Positions 18,001 through 25,940 of a stretch of DNA of 40,211 nucleotides are shown one piece after another. This DNA is from Actinomyces provencensis (GTDB lineage: Bacteria; Actinomycetota; Actinomycetes; Actinomycetales; Actinomycetaceae). The notes beneath the pieces were generated by a model, which did not search any database, was not told the origin of the DNA, and saw only the letters and a list, made by a program, of their open reading frames with translations. Every line of letters begins with the position of its first letter. Positions within the stretch are counted from its first letter, which is position 1. The stretch covers positions 1,929,592-1,969,802 of the forward strand of contig NZ_LT700212.1 of assembly GCF_900155435.1 (NCBI RefSeq), written 5' to 3'. The position numbers were made by a program, and so were the translations under genes.

Positions 18001-18107
18001 CTGACGAGGGCGCCTCCCGCTCCCGCTGTCCTGCGGCGCGCGGTGGTGGGCACCCCGTTGCCGGTGCGGCGGGTGCGGGAACGGGAGGGTGACAGGTCGA
18101 AGTCCAT
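15081..18107 (-). CDS. pcrA: ATP-dependent DNA helicase, UvrD/PcrA family, with unusual extensions
   Basis: The 1008-residue protein is a superfamily 1A 3'-5' helicase of nucleotide-excision repair and replication-fork maintenance. Motifs include AGAGSGKT (151-158), TFTNKAAAEM, VDEYQD (343-348), GDSDQSIYAFRGA, QNYRST (411-416), and the C-terminal VTLMTVHTAKGLEFP and EERRLAYVAITRAR. The last 55 residues form the Tudor-like RNA-polymerase-interaction domain seen in PcrA. Two oddities: a roughly 128-residue acidic, low-complexity N-terminal extension, and a roughly 95-residue Ala/Pro/Glu/Gly-rich insert (about 578-672) in the 2B region. PcrA is usually 720-830 residues. An IS element lies 14 bp upstream of the start. 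Confidence 0.93.
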   Translation of the reverse strand: MDFDLSPSRSRTRRTGNGVPTTARRRTAGAGGALVSDGGHSSTTLPDLGPLDAAPGARGLPVWDEDGYVPADDPVDDGLGDPWEGADLTAVPTQVPSGRDGDSPAGSGHRVGPVARSACSRGPAPDTLLRGLNDRQRAAVVHEGGPLLIMAGAGSGKTRVLTHRIAHLLETGRARPGEILAITFTNKAAAEMRERVSELVGPDARRMWVSTFHSACVRILRAEHDAAGLTSTFTIYDSQDSQRLLQMVLKSMDVDIKRFSPKLVAARISDLKNELVTPEEYADTAPNDPVSKVVVAAYRDYDKRLRQANALDFDDLIMRTVRLLQDKPLVAEHYHRRFRHVLVDEYQDTNHAQYVLVRELVGEGRDGVAPAELTVVGDSDQSIYAFRGATIRNIEEFERDFPGATTILLEQNYRSTQNILSAANAVISRNQGRRPKSLWTASGDGPLITVDAADSEHDEARFVVSEIDRLSDEGADWGDIAIFYRTNAQSRALEELLVRSGIPYRVVGGTRFYERREVKDALAYLQAVANPDDTVALRRVINTPRRGIGAKAEEALVAHADRYGVSFGQALRHVWIGQGRPAGEGEGIDIPEAPVTPAEAGAAPASPEDGGDAAVVPEEEGAAGVAGPVSAGGSAPNADGTGAAADTGTDAAAPVPQPAPVPQPAPEEESAPAVLGLTARAAGSVASFYGLLETLRRLESAGGTPGQVLEEVLDHTGYLQELRRSEDPQDASRVENLAELHSVAEDFHQQVPTGTLVDFLERVSLVADSDQVPAEDQRSGSVTLMTVHTAKGLEFPIVFVTGMEDGTFPHQRSLGEEAELAEERRLAYVAITRARQRLYLTRAAVRSAWGAPQEMPPSRFLDDIPPELLDVRRDTTAMDRLRSSGGSGSWDSGSWGGGARGGARGRGPRMRGEDEGGPVIGAGTPGNGSAMGGSRLGRTVRLGATAPRAATPAREIPQLKVGDQVDHASLGRGTVVGLEGSGNRSVAKIDFGGRQKRLLLRMAPITKL

Positions 18108-18116
18108 GGCGACACC

Positions 18117-18122
18117 ACTCTA
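18117..18122 (-). promoter_or_regulatory. Candidate pcrA -10 box at the IS insertion point
   Basis: On the minus strand TAGAGT (TAnnnT) lies 9 bases before the pcrA ATG. Its TA is the dinucleotide duplicated by the IS630-type element, so the box survives the insertion while everything upstream is now IS sequence. Confidence 0.35.
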
Positions 18123-19193
18123 GTGTCGTGTTCCTGAAGTTGGTTGACGGTTCGCTTTCTTGAGGATCTCGTCGGCGGTCTTGGTCCAGACGAAGGCGTG
18201 TTTGCGGTTGTTCCAGCCGGTGATGAATTGGCGGATCTTCGCGTTGAGGTCTTTCACGCTGGTGAAGATGCCGCGGCGGATGGCTTGGCGATCGATGATC
18301 CCGAACCAGACCTCGACGAGGTTCAGCCACGACCCTGACGTTGGGGTGAAATGCACGTGGAAGCGCGGGTGCTTCTCCAGCCACGCCTTGACCTCGGGGG
18401 TCTTGTGGGTGGCGTAGTTGTCCATCACCAGGTGAAGTTCCTGGTCTGGGTAGGCCCGATCGAGTTGGCGCAGGAATGCGAGGAACTCCTGCCTGCGGTG
18501 CTTGGGCTTGACCGCACCGGTGACCTGTCCTGTCGCGATCTCCAACGCCGCGAACAAGGTCGTCGTGCCATGCCGCTTGTAGTCATGGGTGCGTTTCTCC
18601 GCGTCACCGATGCGCATCGGCAGCATCGGGGCGGTGCGATCCAACGCCTGGATCTGGCTCTTCTCGTCCACACACAACACGATCGCGTTCTCCGGCGGCG
18701 CCAAGTACAGGCCGACGACATCGGTGACCTTGCCGGCCAACTCAGGGTCGGTGGAGAACTTGAACGTCTCAGACCGCCAGGGCTGCACGCCATACTTCCG
18801 CCACGCCCGCGCGACCGTCGCGTTCCCGATCTTCAGATGAGTCGCCAGCAGCCGCGAGGACCAGTGCGTCACCCCGTACTTCTTCGGCGGCGCCTGAAGC
18901 GTCGCGGTGATGATTCGTTCGTCATCGACGTGCTTCGGCCTGCCAGAACGCGGCGCATCGGCCAGCCCCGCGAGCCCAGCATCGACATACCGGTTCCGCC
19001 ACTTCCACACCGAGGTCGTCGTTGTTCCCACCTCGGTAGCGATCCGCGCGTTCGCGACACCATCCGCAGCGAGCAACACGATCCGAGCCCTCAACGCCAG
19101 ACCGGCACGAATTGTCGTGGAACGCGTCCACGACGCCAACTCATCCCGATCGCCATCGAGAAGCACCAACGCCGGAGCCGGAGAATTCGCCAT
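18120..19193 (-). CDS. IS630-family transposase
   Basis: The 357-residue transposase looks intact. Its N-terminal half has two helix-turn-helix modules (around 50-75 and 105-135), and its DDE core includes VDEKSQ with Asp176, VMDNYATHK with Asp258 and SWLNLVEVWF with Glu294. ATG 19193 was chosen; a TTG at 19199 is also in frame. The stop codon TAG (18120-18122) is not inside the element: it is formed by the duplicated target TA plus the following host base. A CTAG target therefore always supplies the stop. Transcription runs toward pcrA, so read-through could affect that gene. Confidence 0.92.
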   Translation of the reverse strand: MANSPAPALVLLDGDRDELASWTRSTTIRAGLALRARIVLLAADGVANARIATEVGTTTTSVWKWRNRYVDAGLAGLADAPRSGRPKHVDDERIITATLQAPPKKYGVTHWSSRLLATHLKIGNATVARAWRKYGVQPWRSETFKFSTDPELAGKVTDVVGLYLAPPENAIVLCVDEKSQIQALDRTAPMLPMRIGDAEKRTHDYKRHGTTTLFAALEIATGQVTGAVKPKHRRQEFLAFLRQLDRAYPDQELHLVMDNYATHKTPEVKAWLEKHPRFHVHFTPTSGSWLNLVEVWFGIIDRQAIRRGIFTSVKDLNAKIRQFITGWNNRKHAFVWTKTADEILKKANRQPTSGTRH

Positions 19194-19247
19194 GACCAAA
19201 TTCTCTCAAACACCCAACCATTGAGGAACTAACGACACGCGACACTA
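18121..19247 (-). mobile_element. IS630-family insertion sequence, complete
   Basis: The element occupies 18123-19245 (1123 bp), flanked by TA at 18121-18122 and 19246-19247. Both junctions read CTAG, the preferred target of many IS630 elements. Both ends begin GTGTCG followed by imperfect inverted similarity. It carries one intact transposase gene on the minus strand. It sits between pcrA and the surface-protein module. Confidence 0.88.
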
Positions 19248-19469
19248 GGGCAGGCGATGTGCACCAATGGGTCCCATCCACCGGGTGCCGCGCCGACTCG
19301 GGAAGCGACACCCGCCAACACCGGTCACACACCCTGTGGCCACGCAGCTCCCCGAGGGCGCGCGGGTCCACTTCGCCGGTGCGACCACGGGGCAGGACGC
19401 ACGTTCTCCGGGAGGGGACGGGGATTCCTCCCCATTGCCATGACCCGGAAGCTCTGGTGGACTCCGAGA

Positions 19470-21731
19470 ATGGCAACCAGTGACGACCCGCAGGGGTCGA
19501 CCCCTTGGCACGGTGGAGACCCCGACGCACGAGCCGCATCGGATCCCTCGACGTCGGCAGGAGAACTCGCTCGGATCGCCCGGGTCCGGCCTGACCTGCA
19601 TGCCGCCCTCGCAGCCAACCCGTCGACGTACCCGGAACTGGTCGAGTGGCTCTCCCTCAGTCCGGAACCTGCCGTGCAGGCAGCGCTGCGCACCCGGACG
19701 GCCACGGCCGGCATCATGCCGGCCCCCGGATCTCCTCCCGATGCCCCGGCTCCGCCCCACGCGCCCGCGCCCGGGGTTCCGAAGCATCGCTCCCGGCACC
19801 TGCTCACCGCGACACTGGGCGTCGCACTGGTGCTCGCCCTCGTCGGTGGGGGATCCGCATGGTGGTTCCTGGGACGTCGCAGCGTGCCGGCCACGTCCAC
19901 GGACCTACTCCCGGTGCCCTCCGATGACTGGGCCGACGGCGCCGAGGAAGCGTGGACCGTTTCGCTCGACGAGGACGCCGTCAACGGCGCCGACTCCTCC
20001 CGTGTCCATTCTCCGGACATTGACTACTACTCCTCGGCACACTACATGGCGGTCTTCTCAGGTCCGGAGAGCGCGCCCCGATCGGTCCTGACCACGTGGG
20101 ACATCAGCGACGGGACACCGAGACAGTTGTGGAGAGGCTCACCCAGCGGGGTGGCTGACTCCTCAGGTCCCGGCTCGACAGACGGTCCCGCCTCGGGGAC
20201 GCCTCTGGGAATCCTGGGATCGACCCTGCTCGTGGGGGCTAGCGCCATCGACCTGGTGACCGGAGAGACCTCTGCGGTCCCGTGGCAATCGAATGCGGCA
20301 GTGGGTCTCTACGGTGACGGGATGGTGGTCGCATGTTCGGCACTGGCGTCGTCCACTGACTGTTCCGGTTACGACGCAGACCTCGCCGAGACGTGGTCCA
20401 CCGAAGTGGTCACTGGGGACAGCGCGACCTCCGACTGGCCCTTCACCAGCACGGTCGCCTCCGACGGAGTCCTGAAGGCCCTGGTGCCTTCGACACCGTC
20501 CGGAGCGGCCGTCCTTGATCTCACGACGGGTGCCATGTCACCGTTCGAGCGTCCGGCCGTCGTCCTCGACATTGACCCCTTGGACGCCGTCACTGCCCTC
20601 CGCGACGGATGGGGCGCGTGTCCCTGGGAGGACGGGAGGAGGATCTGCTTCCTCTGGGGGCTCGACGGTCGCGTCCTGACGCCAGGAGGACTCCCCGAGC
20701 CCGAGAACATCGTGGCAAACGTGTACTCCTCCGGAGGAACGAACACCGTGGACGACTGGCGCCATGTGTTGGAGGGAGACACCCCCGCGACAGGGGACGC
20801 ACTGGTCGTCACCGGTGCGTGGCCCGGTTGCAATGAGGTCAGGGTCAACGGCGAGGCCGTCCCGGGAGGAGCTCCCATGTGGTCCCTGGAGGACGCGGAC
20901 GACGGATCCTGTCACATCACGGATCAACCCTGGATGACGGTGGTGTCGTCGAATGGGGGCATTGCCTTCATCACGAACCAGATGGAGTCCTCGGCCCAGA
21001 TCCTGAGCACGACGGACGGCGTCCTGTGGTTCTCCGAGTTCACGAACTCGATCCGACTCGTCCGCCCGGACCTCCTCCTGGTTGCCGAGGTGGTCGACGG
21101 CCTCCCCACCGTCACTGCCTATCGCCCGGTCCGATCGGGATCGGGGGGAGTCCCGCTGCGCATCCAGCACGGGTCCTCGTCATCACCTGGTGACGCGACG
21201 GCAGACGGTGAAGGTGAGTCGGGGATGGCCGATCAGGAGGCAGCGAGTGGTGCGGACAGCGCACCCACACCGGACCCGACACCGGAGAGCACGCCGCCCG
21301 TCGAAGGGGCGTACGCGGGCGCCGGAGGGCCGGTACCCGCCGGGGCGACAGAGGTCACCACGATCGACACCACCCTCCCCGACCACCCGACTGCGGTCGT
21401 CATCACCCCGTCGGGGAACATCGGCTGTGACATCTCGGCCGGATGGACCGGGTGCGGAGTCCTCTCACTCATCGAGGACAAGACCTACGGCGAGACCGAG
21501 ATCGGACCACGGTGGGTGGTGAGCTTCGGCGACGGCGAGCCCACTCTGGAGTCCAGCGCCGCGAGACTGACCTTCATGGTCACCGCCGATCCTGTCCAGG
21601 TGCTCGGGTACGGAGACATCGTCTACTTCGAACACACCGTGTGTGCCAGCGCGCAGAACGGCCTGACCTGTTGGGACACCGTGACCGGACACGGTGCCTT
21701 CCTCAGTCGGGCCCGGGTCGAGACCTTCTGA
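19470..21731 (+). CDS. LRV-domain membrane protein with extracytoplasmic propeller-like and DUF6636-like domains
   Basis: The 753-residue protein has three parts. Residues about 26-77 (SAGELARIARVRPDLHAALA and ANPSTYPELVEWL) match the variant leucine-rich repeat found in actinobacterial surface-system proteins, and should be cytoplasmic. A single membrane helix spans about 111-134. The large outer part (about 140-620) has repeated short strands with WD-, DG- and ATG-type turns suggesting a beta-propeller. After an acidic Pro/Thr-rich linker, the last 110 residues (SGNIGCDI...GLTCWDTVTGHGAFLSR) resemble DUF6636 with paired cysteines. The start is uncertain: ATG 19470 gives the natural LRV lead-in, while ATG 19440 is also possible. 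First gene of a three-gene surface module. Confidence 0.65.
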   Translation: MATSDDPQGSTPWHGGDPDARAASDPSTSAGELARIARVRPDLHAALAANPSTYPELVEWLSLSPEPAVQAALRTRTATAGIMPAPGSPPDAPAPPHAPAPGVPKHRSRHLLTATLGVALVLALVGGGSAWWFLGRRSVPATSTDLLPVPSDDWADGAEEAWTVSLDEDAVNGADSSRVHSPDIDYYSSAHYMAVFSGPESAPRSVLTTWDISDGTPRQLWRGSPSGVADSSGPGSTDGPASGTPLGILGSTLLVGASAIDLVTGETSAVPWQSNAAVGLYGDGMVVACSALASSTDCSGYDADLAETWSTEVVTGDSATSDWPFTSTVASDGVLKALVPSTPSGAAVLDLTTGAMSPFERPAVVLDIDPLDAVTALRDGWGACPWEDGRRICFLWGLDGRVLTPGGLPEPENIVANVYSSGGTNTVDDWRHVLEGDTPATGDALVVTGAWPGCNEVRVNGEAVPGGAPMWSLEDADDGSCHITDQPWMTVVSSNGGIAFITNQMESSAQILSTTDGVLWFSEFTNSIRLVRPDLLLVAEVVDGLPTVTAYRPVRSGSGGVPLRIQHGSSSSPGDATADGEGESGMADQEAASGADSAPTPDPTPESTPPVEGAYAGAGGPVPAGATEVTTIDTTLPDHPTAVVITPSGNIGCDISAGWTGCGVLSLIEDKTYGETEIGPRWVVSFGDGEPTLESSAARLTFMVTADPVQVLGYGDIVYFEHTVCASAQNGLTCWDTVTGHGAFLSRARVETF

Positions 21732-21828
21732 GGGTGAGTCGGATGGCCTGAGGAAACGCCCCCGTGTGCTGCCGCCCCGGGCAATGCTTGTGCGAAGAGG
21801 CACTTCCTTCGATCCCAGAGGAGACTCC

Positions 21829-23124
21829 ATGCCAACGAACCCGTCTGAACCGTCGTCACCCGGCCACGGGACCGATGGTCTCCCACTGCCGGGCGCGCCC
21901 GAGTCGCAGCCCGCCTCGTCGGTTCCTTCCCCGACGGACCCGACGGACCCGACAGGGGCAACGACACCCCACGTCTACACCGGGGGGAGATCCTCCTTCA
22001 GGCAACGACGCCATGCTCGCAAGGGAACGTCCCACCGGGATCCACAGTCCTCGACCTCGACGGAGCGACCGCAGCATCACCGGCTCCTCCCGGCGGAGCA
22101 GCGGGACCAGGCACACGGCGCAGCGCCGGCCTCCCCAGGAGCCAAACGTTCCGTTCACCTGATCCTGGTCGGGGTGTTGGCCTGTTCGATGGCCCTGCTC
22201 GTGGGTGGATTCATGGCGGGCTGGACGGTCAAGGACTCGATTCAGGCAGGGCGTACGAGCACCCAACCCGACGTCGTCGAGGTTCCCGTACTGGACGCCA
22301 GCGCAGGTACCCACGTGCCCGACGTCCGCGGGCTGACTCTCGTGGATGCCAAGCAGGCCCTCGCGGACCTCGACCTGGATCCATCTGCCGTCACCACGAC
22401 CGAGATCGAGTGGGCGGGGGCGCCGGGACTCGTCATTGCCCAGGACCCCGTGGTCGGTGAGGTGTTCAGCGGCACACTCACGCTCACCCTGTCAAAACAG
22501 GCATCGGTCCCAGATGTCATTGGGAAGTCGCGTGCCGACGCAGTGGACGCCTTGCGCGCACTGGGCACCGAACCCGCCGTCGTCGAGGAGTTCGACGCGC
22601 GAGCGCCCGCCGGATCCGTGCTCAGGGTCGATCCGGGAGTCGGGTCAGCACTGCCCAACGAGGTCACCCTGACCGTGGCAGAAGCGGGCTCATCCCTCTA
22701 CCTCTCCGTCCTGGCGGAGGCGTCGACCTCCTCCGAGAACGCGACCTCCTGCTACTCCGGGGAGGTCTCGCTCAACGGCACCGCCTACACGGACGCGCTC
22801 GCATGCAGCACGAGGAGCGAGGGGGAGGAGGCGGTGGCGTCCTGGGTCCTGGGACGCCACGCCGATCTCTTCACCGCCACTGCAGGTGTTTCGGACAGCG
22901 ACGATCCGGAGGCAACCGGGGTGGTCCGGGTCCTCGCCGACGGAGCTGAAGTCGCCCGGGTCTCCGTCTCGTACGGCTCACCCGTCGAGATCAAGGCCGA
23001 TGTCTCGGGGGCGCTCAGACTCGACCTGATCGTCTCCTCCCCCACGGGGAGCGACATCCACCTGGGTGAGGCACTGCTTCGGGGGACGGACTCACAGATC
23101 GATGCACTCGAGGCCGCGTCATGA
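21829..23124 (+). CDS. Membrane-anchored protein with two PASTA domains and an NPCBM-like domain
   Basis: The 431-residue protein starts at ATG 21829 with an AGAGGAG ribosome site. Residues 1-108 are disordered, Pro/Ser/Thr- and Arg-rich and cytoplasmic. One membrane helix spans about 109-131. Two PASTA domains follow (about 162-223, HVPDVRGLTLVDAKQALADL; about 226-285, VPDVIGKSRADAVDALRALG), the type that binds peptidoglycan fragments in Ser/Thr kinases. The C-terminal 288-423 resembles the carbohydrate-binding NPCBM fold (CYSGEVSLNGTAYTDALAC and FTATAGVSDSDDPEATGVV). There is no kinase domain. It probably binds cell-wall glycans. Its stop overlaps the next start by four bases, so the pair is translationally coupled. 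Confidence 0.75.
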   Translation: MPTNPSEPSSPGHGTDGLPLPGAPESQPASSVPSPTDPTDPTGATTPHVYTGGRSSFRQRRHARKGTSHRDPQSSTSTERPQHHRLLPAEQRDQAHGAAPASPGAKRSVHLILVGVLACSMALLVGGFMAGWTVKDSIQAGRTSTQPDVVEVPVLDASAGTHVPDVRGLTLVDAKQALADLDLDPSAVTTTEIEWAGAPGLVIAQDPVVGEVFSGTLTLTLSKQASVPDVIGKSRADAVDALRALGTEPAVVEEFDARAPAGSVLRVDPGVGSALPNEVTLTVAEAGSSLYLSVLAEASTSSENATSCYSGEVSLNGTAYTDALACSTRSEGEEAVASWVLGRHADLFTATAGVSDSDDPEATGVVRVLADGAEVARVSVSYGSPVEIKADVSGALRLDLIVSSPTGSDIHLGEALLRGTDSQIDALEAAS

Positions 23125-25640
23125 CCGCCCCTTCCACCCCTTGCCTGCGAACCTCCCGCTGTGCGGGGTGGACACACCACCTCGCTGCCGTCCTCGTCGC
23201 GGTCCTGGTCATCGTCCTGCACGCGACCTGCGCCTCCGTGTCCGCATCCGCCGCCGAGACCCAGTCGGGGGACACACATCAGCCGTCGACCACGACGACG
23301 ATCACGGACGATGGCCCGCTGGTCATCATCTTCGACGTCTCGGGCTCGATGAACGAGGACGACAATGCCGGCACGAACAAGCTGGCCGCAGCGAAGAAGT
23401 CCATGACCGCGATGCTGCGTGACCACTCATCGTCGGAGGGCCTTGGCCTGTGGACATACCCCGGAGGAATGTCGGACTCAGAAGGCTGCGCCGTGGGCAA
23501 CTGGATCCCCGGGCTGTCGCCCGACATGGACCCGGATGCAACTGCGCTCGATGCGCGCATCCGTGCCCTGACCGCAGACGGCGACACGCCCACGGGCCCC
23601 GCCATCCAGGCAGTCGTCGACCGCTTGGAGTCACTGGGCCAGACCTCAGCCACGCTCCTGTTGGTCTCCGACGGGGAGTCCAACTGCGGGGTCCCACCGT
23701 GCGATGTGGCCGCAGACATCATTGCCAGCGGCTTCGACCTGAGGATTCCCACCGTGGGATTCGACATCTCCGACATCGGGCGCACCGAGCTCGCGTGCAT
23801 CGCCGAGGCAACGGGGTCGGGCTACCACGAGGCCGCGGACGCCAGTGCGCTGATCGACGAGCTGTCCCAGTACCACTCCCAGGGTCTGGAGCTCTCCGTC
23901 ACAGCGCCCACGCGAATCCTCTCCGGCAGCAACGCACAGCTGGTCGCCACCATCACCAATCCTTCGAACCAACGCATCACCGGATTGACCGCCGTCGTCG
24001 CCATGGACGCCGGAGCCTCACGGGAGATCTTCCCCATGCTGTTGTCGCCACAGAGGCGCCTGCCCGCCCTCGAGGCGGGTGCGAGCGTCACCACCGCGTG
24101 GACGGCGACCTCATCCACGGGCTCGGAGGGGACAGCGGGATGGAGGGTGCTCGTGGGCTCACAGGGAAGCGGATCCGTGCTCAGTTCCGGCTCCATCGCC
24201 GTCTCCACGAGCGGGCTGACGATCCAGGACGCCGGTCCCCTGCTCCAACAACTCAGCGGACCCGTGGTCGTGATGGGGGACTCGTACTCCTCCGGGGAGG
24301 GCGCCGGGAGCTACGTGGATCCTTCTGGCAAGTGCCACCGGTCCGACCTGGCATACGGCCCCCTCATCGGAGGGCAGTCGACCACGATCATCGCCTGTTC
24401 GGGGGCCACATCGGCACATGTCCTCACCCAAGTGCAGAACGGCACGGAGGATCCCCAGGTCCAGGCGCTCGACGATCTCCAGACCGCGCCCGGCCTCGTG
24501 TTCCTGACCATCGGTGGCAATGACATCGGATTCGGGGAGATCGTCCGCGAGTGCATGTTCTCGGACTGCGCGGACAATGACTCCACCATGCGACGCAAGC
24601 TCGCCGACATCGGGCAACGCGAGCCGGACCTCAGGAGCACCTACACGTCGCTCCTGGAGCGCCTCAACTCCTCCTCCAGGACCAAGGCCCGCGGTGGTCG
24701 GGTCGCACCACTCGTCGTCTCTCCCTACCCCGACCTCCTGTGGAACCAGAACAAGGGATGGTGCGGAACTCCTCATCTCGGCTTCACCGCCAAGGAGGTC
24801 GCCTACGGGCGCGCCCTCGTAACGACCCTCAACGAACAGATTCGAACGGCGGTCGACACCCTCTCGGAACAGGGCTACCCGATCTACTACGCCGATGACG
24901 TGGTCGACTTCCCCCAACCCAGCCACACGCTGTGCGACTCCGATTCCTTCTTCGTCAAGCTCGACGCAGGCAGTCTCGCGACCCACGTGCTGTCGACGCA
25001 GGAACTGGCACACCCGAACTCGGCCGGCTACCGGGCGTGGGCGGACTCCCTGGTGCTGTGGTCCCAGACGCAACGCGCTGCGGTGGTGAACACGACGATG
25101 CCCGAGAAGGAGGACGGCTGGTCGAGCAGGATCGTCGCGGCCCTCGATTCCTGGACCCGGGCCTTCCTCCTCACACGCCACCACGCCGTCCAGGGCGAGG
25201 TCGGCGCGCTGTCGGAGGACGGCACCACACCCGCGGGTTCCGTTGCCACCGAACTTGACATCCGTGGTGGTGACACCGTGGACATCACACTGAGAGGCCT
25301 GGAACCCGGATCAACCGTGACCATCACCGTGCACTCCACCCCCCGCTCCCTGGGATCCCTCCAGGCCGACGACACGGGCATCGCGTCCGGACCGATCGAG
25401 ATCTCCCCCGACCTCGACAGCGGCCACCACACACTGGTCCTGGAGGGACTGGACACGGACATCAACAGTGCCGCTTTCGAGGTTCCTCTACAGGTCCGAT
25501 CCCCGATCGGGTGGCCTTGGTGGACGATGCTCGGTGCCTGTGTCCTCCTCCTCGGTGGCGGTGCCACGGCCGTCGTCGTCGGGGTGAACAAGCACCGAGG
25601 CGCACGAACAGTCCAGGACGGTGTGCCGCTCGTCGACTGA
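23121..25640 (+). CDS. Secreted VWA-SGNH hydrolase fusion with C-terminal membrane anchor
   Basis: The 839-residue protein has a signal peptide (about 1-45). A von Willebrand A domain (about 64-250) carries the metal-ion site: DVSGS at 72-76, Thr156 in DTPTG and LLVSDGES near 180. A beta-sandwich-like linker follows (about 255-370). An SGNH esterase domain has GDSYSSGEG with Ser388, GGNDIGFG at 465-472 and HPNSAGY with His631. Cysteines are spaced as in secreted actinobacterial SGNH lipases. A second beta-rich region precedes a membrane helix (about 800-822) and a short basic tail. The VWA part suggests Mg-dependent adhesion; the SGNH part suggests removal of acyl or acetyl groups, perhaps from surface glycans or lipids. 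Coupled to the PASTA gene by a four-base overlap. Confidence 0.8.
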   Translation: MTAPSTPCLRTSRCAGWTHHLAAVLVAVLVIVLHATCASVSASAAETQSGDTHQPSTTTTITDDGPLVIIFDVSGSMNEDDNAGTNKLAAAKKSMTAMLRDHSSSEGLGLWTYPGGMSDSEGCAVGNWIPGLSPDMDPDATALDARIRALTADGDTPTGPAIQAVVDRLESLGQTSATLLLVSDGESNCGVPPCDVAADIIASGFDLRIPTVGFDISDIGRTELACIAEATGSGYHEAADASALIDELSQYHSQGLELSVTAPTRILSGSNAQLVATITNPSNQRITGLTAVVAMDAGASREIFPMLLSPQRRLPALEAGASVTTAWTATSSTGSEGTAGWRVLVGSQGSGSVLSSGSIAVSTSGLTIQDAGPLLQQLSGPVVVMGDSYSSGEGAGSYVDPSGKCHRSDLAYGPLIGGQSTTIIACSGATSAHVLTQVQNGTEDPQVQALDDLQTAPGLVFLTIGGNDIGFGEIVRECMFSDCADNDSTMRRKLADIGQREPDLRSTYTSLLERLNSSSRTKARGGRVAPLVVSPYPDLLWNQNKGWCGTPHLGFTAKEVAYGRALVTTLNEQIRTAVDTLSEQGYPIYYADDVVDFPQPSHTLCDSDSFFVKLDAGSLATHVLSTQELAHPNSAGYRAWADSLVLWSQTQRAAVVNTTMPEKEDGWSSRIVAALDSWTRAFLLTRHHAVQGEVGALSEDGTTPAGSVATELDIRGGDTVDITLRGLEPGSTVTITVHSTPRSLGSLQADDTGIASGPIEISPDLDSGHHTLVLEGLDTDINSAAFEVPLQVRSPIGWPWWTMLGACVLLLGGGATAVVVGVNKHRGARTVQDGVPLVD

Positions 25641-25810
25641 CGGAACCGAAATCTCCCACTCGATCCAGGGACAGGGATCCGAGCTGGTCGGGGAGCGCCA
25701 GGCAGGCGGGTCCCTGCTACCCGGAGGGGGCGGGCAGGCAGGCGGTGCATGGCATCCCTGCGCTCGGCAGCATCCGGCGCAGCGAACTGAGGACAGGACT
25801 GCCACCCACG

Positions 25811-25831
25811 GCACTGAGCACTGAGCACTGA
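25811..25831. repeat. GCACTGA heptamer repeat, 3 units
   Basis: Three tandem GCACTGA units. The reverse-complement repeat is at 9685-9703. The rest of 25641-25940 is noncoding, with no terminator or gene that can be supported. Confidence 0.6.
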
Positions 25832-25940
25832 CCAGGAACTGGGATGTCCGAGGGTCGACACGTGACCGCACATGCGTCTGCGCGGACACGATCACTCCCA
25901 CGGAAGGACTCATCCCACGGCCGGCACGGAACCTCGCCCC

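Noticed and set aside
17055-18092. 345-codon plus-strand frame across pcrA
   Set aside because: Antisense shadow of a conserved helicase gene.
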